64,000 bases of DNA, taken from assembly GCA_023409265.1 (NCBI GenBank), contig JAEYHZ010000038.1, forward strand, positions 94,364 through 158,363, in the 5' to 3' direction. Positions 9,587-18,534 of this stretch are shown here, piece by piece. Numbering within the stretch: the first letter of the stretch is position 1; every line of letters starts with the position of its first letter. The stretch is from Bacillota bacterium (GTDB taxonomy: Bacteria > Bacillota > Clostridia > Acetivibrionales > DSM-1351). Below the pieces are notes generated by a model. It searched no databases. It had not been told where the DNA came from and saw only the letters and a program-made list of their open reading frames with translations. The translations under genes were made by a program, and so were the position numbers.

Positions 9587-9619
9587 ATTATAAGTATTAA
9601 TTGTGAACAATAAGTGAAC
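9587..9619 (-). promoter_or_regulatory. Promoter of the two-component operon with 11-bp direct repeats
   Basis: On the minus strand GTTCAC occurs twice, at 9614-9619 and 9603-9608 (11-bp period), followed by a TATAAT box at 9592-9587. No good -35 hexamer is present; the repeats cover its place, as in promoters activated by OmpR/PhoB proteins. Confidence 0.55.
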
Positions 9620-9676
9620 TTTACCAGGAAATTTTGATATCACCTGTTTTTAAATTAACTTTGATCAGATCATAGA

Positions 9677-9717
9677 AAAAACCGGCATACAATGTACTGC
9701 TGCTGCAAACCGGTTTT
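9677..9717 (-). terminator. Rho-independent terminator of the DedA gene
   Basis: On the minus strand AAAACCGG pairs with CCGGTTTT around a loop of about 22 bases, and the 3' arm ends in six T. It lies 55 bp beyond the DedA stop codon. Confidence 0.75.
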
Positions 9718-9771
9718 CAACAATAATTTTCTATTAAGTTTTACAATTATTTAAGTATATAAATGCTGCGA

Positions 9772-10419
9772 TTACCTGGCAGTTGAGGATTTTCTCTCTT
9801 TCAAGTAGGTAACAACTCCAGGTACCAGTGAGATAAATATGATTGCCAGAATTACCAGACTGAAATTATTTTCAACCACCGGCATATTTCCAAAGAAGAA
9901 ACCTCCAAAGGAAAATAGTGCAACCCACGCAATACCGCCTATAACATTGTAGCTGAGAAACTTTGAATAGCTCATGGAGCCCATTCCGGCAACAAAGGGA
10001 GCAAAGGTTCTAATAATAGGTATAAATCTTGCTATTATAATGGTTTTACCACCATGCTTTTCATAAAAATTATGGGTTTTAATAAGATACTCTTTTTTCA
10101 GGAATTTTACATTATCCTTTTTAAAAACAGCAGGTCCAATAAATTTACCGATGTGGTAATTGCAGGTATCACCCAATATGGCAGCTGCTATAAGCACAGC
10201 AATTATAACCGGAAAATTAAGTTCACCGCTGGCTGCTAAAGCTCCAACAACAAAAATCATAGAGTCACCGGGAAGGAATGGTGTTATGACCAGACCTGTC
10301 TCACAGAAAACTACAAGGAATAAAATCAGATATGTCCATAACTGGAAATCTTGTGCAAGTTGTGTCAGATTCTTGTCCAAATGCATTACAAAATCAATGA
10401 ATTGAAGTATAAGGTTCAT
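9772..10419 (-). CDS. DedA family membrane protein
   Basis: Integral membrane protein of 215 residues in the DedA/SNARE-associated family, now linked to lipid (undecaprenyl-phosphate or phospholipid) translocation and membrane homeostasis. Visible family features are ETGLVITPFLPGDSM, the basic GKTIIIARFIPIIRTFAPFVAG loop and GGIAWVALFSFGGFFFG. Four to five hydrophobic segments are seen. The start ATG has GAGG 7 bases upstream. It is monocistronic between a terminator and an intergenic region. Confidence 0.93.
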   Translation of the reverse strand: MNLILQFIDFVMHLDKNLTQLAQDFQLWTYLILFLVVFCETGLVITPFLPGDSMIFVVGALAASGELNFPVIIAVLIAAAILGDTCNYHIGKFIGPAVFKKDNVKFLKKEYLIKTHNFYEKHGGKTIIIARFIPIIRTFAPFVAGMGSMSYSKFLSYNVIGGIAWVALFSFGGFFFGNMPVVENNFSLVILAIIFISLVPGVVTYLKERKSSTAR

Positions 10420-10442
10420 AATCAGGCCTCTTTTTTATTATT

Positions 10443-10462
10443 TATGCATTCTAAAATGCATA
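10443..10462. promoter_or_regulatory. 8-bp inverted repeat upstream of the DedA gene
   Basis: TATGCATT and AATGCATA flank CTAA, about 25 bp before the DedA start. It could be an operator or a leader hairpin. Apart from this and the terminator at 10780-10828, the 463-bp gap between the DedA and ferritin-like genes holds nothing I can name. Confidence 0.35.
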
Positions 10463-10779
10463 TGGAGTAAAATACATAATATTTCATCATTGACTATCTT
10501 ATTATGTAATCATTTCGTAGCCCGGCACCAGCTGCAACAATAATGCAAAACTGCAAAACTTCAAAGCGGCCAAATGCGGCACTATAATCTTACTCTTTCA
10601 TTATTATATTCAATATGTTTTCAGTTTTTGCAACTTTTGAGTATAATAATATATATACATAAATTTAACCTAAAAGTCTGATTGTGTATACCATTTATTC
10701 AGAAATTAATTATTTGTTAACAATTACTGGATTTCTGCCCCTTTATATAGTGCTTATAACCTGGTTAAGGCCACATGAG

Positions 10780-10828
10780 AAAAAGCCGTGAAGGGATAAG
10801 CCTTTCAGCTCAGCTCCTCACAGCTTTT
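10780..10828 (-). terminator. Terminator of the Met-rich ferritin-like gene
   Basis: On the minus strand AAAAGCTGTGA pairs with TCACGGCTTTTT (one G-T pair) and ends in a T run. It lies about 55 bp past the stop codon of the gene at 10883. Confidence 0.7.
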
Positions 10829-10882
10829 CGGACAACTGTAACCCACTATAAATTTTCACTATGCAACTCCGTTATAAGCTTA

Positions 10883-11998
10883 TCAGTACCTGCATTCATT
10901 ATTATTTATTAACAAATTGTACAGCGCTGCATGCCTTATTTCATCAGTAATTATCTCGGTTAAAGTATTAATATGTTTTCTCTCTTTCATTGCAAAAAGA
11001 ATTCTCCGATATTTCCGAACAGCATTCTGTTCACCCATAAGTGCTTTGATAAGGCCGTCACAATAGCTCTTTGGTCTTTCAAAGTTTACGTTTGTTGCAG
11101 GACCGATATGACGTCCGGTAAGCTCGTAATATAACTGTCTGAACATTTTTGCATGTCTTATTTCATCATCGCGGATACCCATTATTATTTCTCTATCCTT
11201 CTCACTACGTGCATTACGTATGAGAAAATCGTAAAACATTCTGTCCTCAGCTTCACCTTCAACCGCTTCCTTGATAAGTCTTAGAGCCTCAACCATGGAT
11301 GTCTGAGCTTCTTCCTGATCCATATAATCCTGCATATGCTGCCCGGTCATATAATCGTTCTTCATAAACTGATCCATCATTGGTTCCATCATATCTTCGC
11401 CCTTCATCTTATATCCCGATATATTCTGGGGCTTCATATATTCTTCCGGCATATTCTGGCCCTTCATATACTGTTCCATCAGGTCTTCATCCTTCATCTT
11501 TTGTCCAAGCAGGTGTTGATCCTTCATATACTGATCCATCTTGTTGTGATCATCCATATGCTGCTGCATAAAAGGCTCCTTCTTCATAGGTTGCTCCATT
11601 ACTTGCTGCCCCATTATGTTTGGATTCATCATTTTATGCTCCATTTTGAGACTCTTAACAGGGCCCATTGAATTATCCTTTGGCGCAGGGACAGTAGGCA
11701 ATGGCATATAACCTGTATTCTGCTGTGTCATTGGCGCCATCGCATTTGGATTGGGCATCTGCGCAGGCATCTGCATAGGCTTCTGCTGTGTCATGGGTGC
11801 CGTCGCATTTGGATTGGGCATCTGGGCTGGCATCTGCATAGGCTTCTGCTGCGTCATGGGTGCTGTGACATTTGGGTTTGGCATCTGGGCAGGTTTTTGC
11901 TCCGATGCGGGCTGCTGCTGTACCTTAGGAGCTTCCGGCTTTGGCTGTTCAACATTTTGTACAGCCGGTTTATTTATAAATGGCCATTTTTTTTGCAC
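10883..11998 (-). CDS. Met/Pro/Gln-rich protein with C-terminal ferritin-like domain
   Basis: Protein of 371 residues without a signal peptide. Residues 36-98 are three 21-residue repeats built on PAQMPNPNATAPMTQQKPMQ. Residues 110-230 form a second low-complexity region very rich in Met, with many YMK, HM and MKD motifs. Residues 230-371 are a ferritin/rubrerythrin-like four-helix domain with two Glu/ExxH sets (EAVEGEAEDRMFYDF with DDEIRHAKMF, and GEQNAVRKYRRI with TDEIRHAALY), matching a di-iron site. The start is GTG behind AGGAGG. The C-terminal domain suggests iron or oxygen handling; a spore-coat role (CotJC-like proteins share the fold) is possible. The Met-rich part could bind copper, which is speculation. 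Confidence 0.85.
   Translation of the reverse strand: MQKKWPFINKPAVQNVEQPKPEAPKVQQQPASEQKPAQMPNPNVTAPMTQQKPMQMPAQMPNPNATAPMTQQKPMQMPAQMPNPNAMAPMTQQNTGYMPLPTVPAPKDNSMGPVKSLKMEHKMMNPNIMGQQVMEQPMKKEPFMQQHMDDHNKMDQYMKDQHLLGQKMKDEDLMEQYMKGQNMPEEYMKPQNISGYKMKGEDMMEPMMDQFMKNDYMTGQHMQDYMDQEEAQTSMVEALRLIKEAVEGEAEDRMFYDFLIRNARSEKDREIIMGIRDDEIRHAKMFRQLYYELTGRHIGPATNVNFERPKSYCDGLIKALMGEQNAVRKYRRILFAMKERKHINTLTEIITDEIRHAALYNLLINNNECRY
11705..11893 (-). repeat. Three in-frame 63-bp direct repeats
   Basis: Each unit encodes 21 residues of the PAQMPNPN(A/V)(T/M)APMTQQ type. The copies are nearly identical in DNA, so the array is recent or kept similar by recombination and its copy number may vary between strains. 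Confidence 0.9.
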
Positions 11999-12089
11999 TT
12001 AAAATGCCTCCTCTGAAATTAACATAATATTATATTACATATTATGATAATCGTGGGAGATGGTTACAGATATACCCAAGGTGTTTTAC

Positions 12090-12107
12090 AGCTTAATAAG
12101 TTAAGCT
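12090..12107. promoter_or_regulatory. 7-bp inverted repeat between the GH2 and ferritin-like genes
   Basis: AGCTTAA and TTAAGCT flank TAAG, about 90 bp before the ferritin-like start and 14 bp after the GH2 stop. There is no T run, so an operator or transcript-end hairpin is possible. Confidence 0.35.
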
Positions 12108-12120
12108 CACCAACAGTTAA

Positions 12121-14511
12121 TTAAACCACTTTATTTACATCAAACTCCAGTATGTGGATACCATATTTTTCGGACTTTACTCTTATGAGCCCTTTTCCGG
12201 GGTTTCCTGTACTTTTAATCCAAAGGGCTCTGGCTCCGCCTATAAGAGCTACACATTTTGGACCTATTACTTCAACGGGTCCCTCGGTTTCAATATTCAT
12301 TGCATCATTTGCATAGCTCATAAGGTTTTTATTTTGGTCAACTGCTCTCAGAACAATTCTGGTTACATCATAGGTATCGGCCTCATTAAGTTTGTTGCTA
12401 TCGGCCAGTACCTCAAGATTTACTCTTTCAGAGGTAGCTTTGACTATTGTTTTTACCAGCTCCCCATCCTTATAACCCTCAAATTTGAAGCTTATGCGCT
12501 GGCCTCCCCAATTACTTACGTAAGTGCCGAAAAGCCTCATTCCATCATCCATTGAAAGCTTGTATTTAAGCATAAGCCTCCCCATTATAAGCTTGGAGCT
12601 TAAAGGCAGATTTATACCGTATTTTGATGCATCTCTCAAAATATTTTTTATCCTGCTTGAGTCTTTTTCAGAAATATTTTCATATTTTTGCAAAAGATCT
12701 CCTATAAAATCATCAATTTTAACGGGTGGATGCTTCATGTTGGGAAATTGACTCCGGTCAGGGTAGAAAACCTTAATAAATTCCTCATTTTTGTACAGTT
12801 TAATATAGTCACAGTTTGTGAAGGCATACACAGTTCCAAGGTCACCTCCTGAATGTTCTCCAATATCCATTGAAGAAGATAATTCAAGAACAGGTATTTT
12901 ATCTTGTTGTGAGGAATAAACATACCAGGCAAGCTTTGGAATTCTGAACATGTCACTTACACCATGATAACAGATTCTGTCACCACTGCCGAAATCCTTA
13001 TGGGTATTGTAGTCAAACATGCACCAGCCTATAGCACCGCTTATACGGCTGTTTCCCAGCATACTGTCCAAAACCCTCATGTGCCTTAATGCATGTTCAA
13101 GTCTTCTTCTTTCATTATCAAAGCGTTTGGTGGGATACATATGGCCGTTGTATTCGGTTACCAAATAGGGAGCGTTTGTTCTGGTCACTTTAGCAGGCTG
13201 ATCCAGCGCTGCATTTGTCCCATAGTGTGTAAAATCGTTATAGGTATATACATCCTCATACAACCGGCTATCCTTAAAGTTTCTCACTCCACCCGTCTGT
13301 CTTGTATTATCCAGCTCATGGGCTATTCTATTGGTATTCAGATACAAATCGTCACAGTCTGCCGATTCGTTAATTCTTACCCCCCATAAAATTATACCTG
13401 GATGGTTTCGATCTCTGACAATCATATCATGAACATTTTTGCAGGCATGTTCCTTCCACTTCTCCTCCCCTATATGCTGCCACCCCGGAATTTCCTCAAA
13501 GACCAGAAGGCCAATTTCATCACATCTGTCGAGAAAATGTCTGGATTGCGGATAGTGTGAAGTTCTGACAATATTTACTCCCAGCTCATATTTAAGCAGA
13601 TCGGCATCCTTTATTTGTGCTGATTTGGGCATGGCATATCCAACATAGGGATAGGACTGATGCCGGTTTAACCCCATTAGTTTTATTTTACTGCCATTAA
13701 GGTAAAATCCATCCGGTCTGAAGCAAGCCTCCCTAAAACCAAACTTTACCTCGTAAGTATCAAGTACCTGACCATTTTTGTTCAGCTCTGCCCTAAGTGT
13801 ATACAATACAGGGTTTTCTATATCCCACAGCAGAACATTTAAAATACTTCCTCTGATATTTCCCTTAATTGTATCATTTGTAATATATAAAAATCTGCTG
13901 ACTATTTCACTATTGCAGTCACTTATTTGAAAATTAACAGATGCATCCGGACACACTTTGGATAGAGTAATATCTATATCCAGGGTTTTTGAACTTGAGA
14001 GAATATCCAGAGTCCTGACAAAAATGTCCTTTATATAGGTTTTATCCCGAACCTCAAGCCAAACTTCGCGGTAAATGCCTCCATAGGTCAGATAGTCTAT
14101 TACCTTGCCAAAAGGAGGTATATCATCCCTCTCTGTGGAATCACAAACAACAACTAATAGATTTTTTTCTCCATATATTACATTATCGGATATATCCACT
14201 TCAAAAGGTGTATAGCCACAGGAATGTTCGGAAATATATTTGCCGTTTATATAAAGTTTTGCATGTGAGGCAATACCCTCAAATTTTAGAATAAGCGACT
14301 TACCGGCTAAATCTGAAGCCAGGTTCAAAATTTTTCTATAGCAGGAAACAAACTGATATTCGGCCTCGTCAAAATTATTATAATCGAGAACTCTGTTGGT
14401 ATGTGGAATATTAACCTGTTCAAATTCTTTATCTTCTATATCATTGTATAAATAATTCTCATTAAATTCCCCTTTATACTGCCATTCAAAGTTCAAATTT
14501 ACTTTTTGCAT
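12121..14511 (-). CDS. Glycoside hydrolase family 2 (beta-galactosidase/glucuronidase type)
   Basis: Cytosolic enzyme of 796 residues without a signal peptide. It has the GH2 order: N-terminal sugar-binding jelly roll (LILKFEGIASHAKLYINGK, GYTPFEVDIS), an Ig-like domain, then a TIM barrel with KLMGLNRHQSYPYVG and NIVRTSHYPQS. The acid/base is Glu382 in LWGVRINES and the nucleophile Glu453 in YLVTEYNG. A C-terminal accessory region follows. I start it at the ATG at 14511 (GGAGG 5 bases upstream); an open frame continues to 14559 without a good site. Near GH42 and sugar-uptake genes it probably cleaves imported beta-galactosides or related oligosaccharides; exact specificity is open. Confidence 0.92.
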   Translation of the reverse strand: MQKVNLNFEWQYKGEFNENYLYNDIEDKEFEQVNIPHTNRVLDYNNFDEAEYQFVSCYRKILNLASDLAGKSLILKFEGIASHAKLYINGKYISEHSCGYTPFEVDISDNVIYGEKNLLVVVCDSTERDDIPPFGKVIDYLTYGGIYREVWLEVRDKTYIKDIFVRTLDILSSSKTLDIDITLSKVCPDASVNFQISDCNSEIVSRFLYITNDTIKGNIRGSILNVLLWDIENPVLYTLRAELNKNGQVLDTYEVKFGFREACFRPDGFYLNGSKIKLMGLNRHQSYPYVGYAMPKSAQIKDADLLKYELGVNIVRTSHYPQSRHFLDRCDEIGLLVFEEIPGWQHIGEEKWKEHACKNVHDMIVRDRNHPGIILWGVRINESADCDDLYLNTNRIAHELDNTRQTGGVRNFKDSRLYEDVYTYNDFTHYGTNAALDQPAKVTRTNAPYLVTEYNGHMYPTKRFDNERRRLEHALRHMRVLDSMLGNSRISGAIGWCMFDYNTHKDFGSGDRICYHGVSDMFRIPKLAWYVYSSQQDKIPVLELSSSMDIGEHSGGDLGTVYAFTNCDYIKLYKNEEFIKVFYPDRSQFPNMKHPPVKIDDFIGDLLQKYENISEKDSSRIKNILRDASKYGINLPLSSKLIMGRLMLKYKLSMDDGMRLFGTYVSNWGGQRISFKFEGYKDGELVKTIVKATSERVNLEVLADSNKLNEADTYDVTRIVLRAVDQNKNLMSYANDAMNIETEGPVEVIGPKCVALIGGARALWIKSTGNPGKGLIRVKSEKYGIHILEFDVNKVV

Positions 14512-14524
14512 ATTAACCTCCATG

Positions 14525-14556
14525 AGCCATGTTATGGCTTTGAGCCGCATAGCGGC
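14525..14556 (-). promoter_or_regulatory. Two small hairpins in the GH2 leader
   Basis: AGCCAT/ATGGCT (14525-14539) and GCCGC/GCGGC (14544-14556) are adjacent stem-loops directly upstream of the GH2 ribosome site. The first ends about 4 bases from the GGAGG, so it could affect translation. No known riboswitch is recognised. Confidence 0.35.
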
Positions 14557-14679
14557 CACAAAAATTGATGAAATTATTCACTCCTAATCCGCTATATGGC
14601 GAATAAAGGAGGTTAATTGGCCTGCCCGTTTTCAAAGTGATAGATCAAATTTATTGTTTCAATCAGCTGACAAAAGCTA

Positions 14680-14707
14680 AAGCCCCCTCATTAATATGAA
14701 GAGGCTT
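14680..14707 (-). terminator. Terminator overlapping the end of the LytTR gene
   Basis: On the minus strand AAGCCTCTTCAT pairs with ATGAGGGGGCTT over 12 bp (two G-T pairs) around a 4-base loop and is followed by TTTAGCTTTTG. The 5' arm overlaps the LytTR stop codon. Confidence 0.65.
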
Positions 14708-15425
14708 ATGCAAATATATACATATTTTTCGATTTGTACTCAGTATAGCTAAGCCTGATAGTTTTTCTCCCACACTGTCTTATGGGTATTTCAGAACCGT
14801 TCTTCATAATAAATTTATCTTCTCCCATTAATGTTACTTGTTCCATGTTAATTATAAATCCCCTGTGGCATCTTATAAAGCGTTTATCATTTAACAGCCC
14901 TTCAATGCTTGACATTGAATAGAGAACCTTCAATTTTTCAGATCCGGTCGTAACAACTATGCCGTTCCGGATTGCTTCTATATAGTGAATATCCTTTAAT
15001 ATTATCTTTAACGGCACCTTGTTAACAGTTAGCTCGATGTACCGTGCATCTGCTGCCAATACCTGTTTGCAACGGTTTAAAGCCTGCTTTACCCTGTCAT
15101 AGTTTATTGGCTTTACAAGGTAATGGGTAGCCGCAACCTCAAAGCCTTCAGTCTTATGCTCAATGCTGGATGTAGTAAATATTATTTTGCATTCTTCATC
15201 GGTCTCCCTGATTTTTTCTGCCACAGTAACCCCGTTTATCCCTTTCATATATATATCCAAAAAAAGGATTTTATACCTCTCTCCGGGAAAAGAGCGCAAA
15301 AGCTCCTCTCCGCAGTCAAACTGTACTGTTTCAATGTTGGTTAAGGTATTTTCGGCATATTGATGTATATATTCACATAAAAGAGTCCGATCAAATTTAC
15401 AGTCGTCGCAGATAGCTATTCTCAT
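14706..15425 (-). CDS. LytTR family response regulator
   Basis: Protein of 239 residues: a receiver domain (IAICDDCKFD, phospho-Asp in LFLDIYMKG, Lys in YLVKPI) and a C-terminal LytTR DNA-binding domain (IHYIEAIRNGIVVTT, then FIRCHRGFIINMEQV). LytTR proteins bind paired direct repeats about two helical turns apart. No kinase gene is adjacent, so its partner is elsewhere. It is divergent from the beta-helix-like gene at 15662, and paired TTGAATTGCA repeats at 15524-15553 lie between them. Confidence 0.93.
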   Translation of the reverse strand: MRIAICDDCKFDRTLLCEYIHQYAENTLTNIETVQFDCGEELLRSFPGERYKILFLDIYMKGINGVTVAEKIRETDEECKIIFTTSSIEHKTEGFEVAATHYLVKPINYDRVKQALNRCKQVLAADARYIELTVNKVPLKIILKDIHYIEAIRNGIVVTTGSEKLKVLYSMSSIEGLLNDKRFIRCHRGFIINMEQVTLMGEDKFIMKNGSEIPIRQCGRKTIRLSYTEYKSKNMYIFA

Positions 15426-15523
15426 ATAAATATCCTATGTCATTTTTTTTGAATTATATCATGTATCAGCCCATACGTTCAATGAATCCAACCCAAAATT
15501 AAATAGGAATTAACCCTTGTTTA

Positions 15524-15553
15524 TTGAATTGCACGTTTTGTCGTTGAATTGCA
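15524..15553. promoter_or_regulatory. Paired direct repeats, candidate LytTR binding site
   Basis: TTGAATTGCA occurs at 15524-15533 and again at 15544-15553, an exact 10-bp repeat with a 20-bp period (two helical turns). It lies about 100 bp from both the LytTR gene start and the divergent gene start. The sequence differs from the AgrA/ComE consensus, so the assignment rests on spacing and position. Confidence 0.5.
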
Positions 15554-15661
15554 TATAAACATTAATATTACTGACAAATTATGCTAATATATACTTAATA
15601 GAAAAATTCCAGCAGCATATTTTAATAGTTTAAATTATACCAAAAGAGGCGATATACTTCC

Positions 15662-16261
15662 ATGACTAAGAAGAGATTTGTTACAAAGACATTTTTTAAG
15701 ATAAAAACTATATCTCCTGCCAGAACTATTTTAAAACCTTCGAAAAAAAAACAGGCCGCAATAGACGGTATTGTCTATTACTCACTGGAAGCGGCCATTA
15801 GGTCTGTTAACACAACAGAGCCAAAAGTTATTAAATTATTATCAAATGTAAATTTACATAACTCAAGCATTTATATCAGCCGCAGAAAAAATATTATTCT
15901 TGATTTGGCCGGCTTTAGCATAACAAGCCACAATAATGACGGTACTATTTATCTGGAGGGTTCCCTGACTATTCAGGATTCCAGTTCTGCCAAATCAGGC
16001 CTGATTGAGAATACTTATACAAACGGCATGGGAATCTATTTTTACAGGTCGGGCTGTCTTAATCAGTGCGGAGGAACCATCAGAGGTTACTGTGCACTTT
16101 ACAGCTGGAACGATTTCTTCAGTCCCGTCGTTACCATAGACGGAGGCATTATTGACGGCAAATACTTTGGTATATCCTTCCGGAATATTGAGAATCTAAC
16201 AGTAAAACGCGGAATAATCAGAGGCGGAGTCATGGCATGCAATGTATGGAACAGCAAATAA
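15662..16261 (+). CDS. Hypothetical protein with beta-helix-like repeats
   Basis: Protein of 199 residues, basic at the N-terminus (MTKKRFVTKTFFKIKT) with no signal peptide. From residue 40 on it has short turns typical of right-handed beta-helix proteins: NIILDLAGFSI, GTIYLEGSLTIQDSSS, CGGTIRGYCALYS, VTIDGGIIDG, LTVKRGIIRGG. I do not recognise a specific family. The ribosome site is weak (AAGAGG 12 bases before the ATG). It is followed by a strong terminator and is probably a single-gene unit controlled by the divergent LytTR regulator. Confidence 0.75.
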   Translation: MTKKRFVTKTFFKIKTISPARTILKPSKKKQAAIDGIVYYSLEAAIRSVNTTEPKVIKLLSNVNLHNSSIYISRRKNIILDLAGFSITSHNNDGTIYLEGSLTIQDSSSAKSGLIENTYTNGMGIYFYRSGCLNQCGGTIRGYCALYSWNDFFSPVVTIDGGIIDGKYFGISFRNIENLTVKRGIIRGGVMACNVWNSK

Positions 16262-16268
16262 GAGGTAT

Positions 16269-16318
16269 ATAAAACCTTCAGATTAGTTTATTCAACTGAC
16301 CTGAAGGTTTTATTTTTA
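16269..16318. terminator. Strong bidirectional terminator
   Basis: ATAAAACCTTCAG and CTGAAGGTTTTAT form a perfect 13-bp stem followed by TTTTT on the plus strand. It separates the beta-helix-like gene from the convergent GH42 gene. Confidence 0.85.
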
Positions 16319-16358
16319 ATACTATTTATCTTATCAATCCTTGCCGCCTGCTCTTCTT

Positions 16359-18404
16359 CTACGACTTGCTTTCCAGTATTGCAACGCCCTTTGCTTCAAG
16401 GGTTATGTTGCCTTCTACGTTACTTCCGGTTATGAGATCCTGGTATTTTTCATTCCAGAGATCAACACTGACAGCATGAGCATTATGATTGAGTATAAAG
16501 GTATATTTCATGTCCCCCTTATATCTTTCAGTGATTTCAACTCCTTCAGCCACATCAAATGCAGAAGCGATACCGCTGTCAAGGCAGAGCTGTCTCAAGA
16601 AGCTGTTAATAAAGCGCTGTTCGGGATCTGAAGCAAGATAATATGCTTTTCCGCTGCCGTACTTGTTTACTGTCATTACAGGCATTCCGGCATAGAAATC
16701 CTGACCATAGGCCGCTAGCTCCGTGGCAGTCTCCAGATGAATGAGATCGCACAGAAGCCCGCATTCATAAGTTCCTCCCAGTTCACCAAAAGGCTTATTG
16801 AATACAATGCTGTTTCTGGAACTTGGCAGTAAGGCGTCTATTTCCTCAGACCAAACTCCAAGTACCTTTCTCAGCTCTCCGGGATATCCCCCCAGAGTAA
16901 CAATATCATTCTCATTTACTATACCGCTGAAGAAGGTGGTTACAAATTTACCTCCGTTTTCTACATACCGGGTAATATTATCGGCCACACCGGATTTAAC
17001 CATGTATAACACAGGGGCGACAACCACCTTGTATTTTGAAAGGTCTGCTGTAGGTTTCACAAAATCAACTGGTATATTCATGTTATAGAAGGCTTTGTAA
17101 TACTTCTCAATCTGATCAACGTATTTAAGAGCAACACTGGGCCCGCTTGAAAATTCTACAGCCCACCAGTTATCCCAGTCGAATACAAGGGCAACCTCAG
17201 CCTTAAGCCTTGAACCCGAAATTTTATCCCCAAGCTTTTTGAGTTCTTCACCAAGCTGTGCACATTCTCTGAACACTCTGGTATTTTCGTGTCCCACATG
17301 TTCTATAACGGCACCGTGATACTTTTCGCAGGCGCCGATTGAACGTCTCAGCTGGAAGAACATAATTGTGTCGGCGCCGTGAGCCATTGCCTGATAGCTC
17401 CATAATCTCATTACGCCCGGTCTCTTCAGACTGTTAAAGGCCTGCCAGTTCTGCTGGCTTGGTGTCTGCTCCATCAGCATAAAGGGCTGTCCGTCCTTAA
17501 GTCCTCTCATAAGATCATGTCTGAGAGCAATATTACTCATTGGATCAGTCATTGAGGGATAGTTGTCCCAGGAAACGATGTCCATTTCTTCAGCCCATTT
17601 AAAATAATCCAGGGGTTTGAAGGTTCCCATAAGGTTTGTTGTTATTGGAATGTCAGGAGTAATTTTTCTGATTGCCTCCAATTCACCCTTGTAGCAGTCA
17701 AGTACAGAGTCCGACATAAATCTGTTATAATCCAGTGAAATCCCCTGAAAACAGGTACATTCCTTGCCGTAGCCGCTCCAGGTATCCTTGAACATCTCAT
17801 TCAGATATGATGGCGGCACAATCTCGTCCCAATCATATATGGTATGTCCCCAGAAGCTCAGATTCCATCTCCTGTTTACTTCTTCTATTGTTCCGTATCT
17901 TGCCTTGACCCACTCTCTGAATTCCTCTGCACAGTGTTCGCAGTAACAATAATTACCATATTCATTACCGATATGCCAGATTAATAATGACTGGTGATCT
18001 TTATATCTCTCTGCAAGTTTTTCGGCCAATGCAACTGAATACTTTCTGTATACCTTACTGTTGGGGCAAAAATTAACTCTTCCGCCATGGCTTCTTTTAT
18101 GCCCATTAATATCTACAGGCAGCACCTCGGGATATTTCTTTGACATCCAGGCCGGCTGAGCTGCAGTAGATGTAGCAAGACATACTTTTATCCCGTTTTG
18201 GGCAGCCAGCTCAAATATTTTGTCCAGCCAGTCAAAATTATAAGTGTGCTCATCAGACTGAAGCTTTGCCCAGCTGAAAACAGGCAGGGTTATTATATTG
18301 ATTCCGGCCTTTTTAAACAGCCTCATATCCTCTTCCCATATTTCTTCTGGCCACTGGTCAGGATTATAATCTCCACCGTACATAATTCCCGGAAAATTTA
18401 GCAT
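16359..18404 (-). CDS. Beta-galactosidase, GH42
   Basis: Cytosolic enzyme of 681 residues with the GH42 three-domain layout. It opens with GIMYGGDYNPDQWPEE, has acid/base Glu148 in WHIGNEYG, the Cys cluster CYCEHC that can bind zinc, and nucleophile Glu312 in MLMEQTPSQQNW. A glutamine-amidotransferase-like trimerisation domain and a C-terminal beta domain follow. It hydrolyses terminal beta-galactosyl residues, often from galactan or arabinogalactan oligosaccharides. The ATG follows GGAGG. It is divergent from the AraC regulator at 18535 and lies beside the sugar ABC permeases, so it is probably the main hydrolase of this uptake locus. Confidence 0.96.
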   Translation of the reverse strand: MLNFPGIMYGGDYNPDQWPEEIWEEDMRLFKKAGINIITLPVFSWAKLQSDEHTYNFDWLDKIFELAAQNGIKVCLATSTAAQPAWMSKKYPEVLPVDINGHKRSHGGRVNFCPNSKVYRKYSVALAEKLAERYKDHQSLLIWHIGNEYGNYCYCEHCAEEFREWVKARYGTIEEVNRRWNLSFWGHTIYDWDEIVPPSYLNEMFKDTWSGYGKECTCFQGISLDYNRFMSDSVLDCYKGELEAIRKITPDIPITTNLMGTFKPLDYFKWAEEMDIVSWDNYPSMTDPMSNIALRHDLMRGLKDGQPFMLMEQTPSQQNWQAFNSLKRPGVMRLWSYQAMAHGADTIMFFQLRRSIGACEKYHGAVIEHVGHENTRVFRECAQLGEELKKLGDKISGSRLKAEVALVFDWDNWWAVEFSSGPSVALKYVDQIEKYYKAFYNMNIPVDFVKPTADLSKYKVVVAPVLYMVKSGVADNITRYVENGGKFVTTFFSGIVNENDIVTLGGYPGELRKVLGVWSEEIDALLPSSRNSIVFNKPFGELGGTYECGLLCDLIHLETATELAAYGQDFYAGMPVMTVNKYGSGKAYYLASDPEQRFINSFLRQLCLDSGIASAFDVAEGVEITERYKGDMKYTFILNHNAHAVSVDLWNEKYQDLITGSNVEGNITLEAKGVAILESKS

Positions 18405-18534
18405 AATGCTTCCTCCAAATTTATCTTTTCAACTTTGCGCTATAATTATATTATTAGTATACATCTTGCTTAACTCTTTATAAATCATATAATATTAATA
18501 TAAAATATAATTATTTTAACATGGAGAAAAAAGT

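Noticed and set aside
12154..12555. 133-codon plus-strand open frame
   Set aside because: It is antisense to the GH2 gene and has no start signal.
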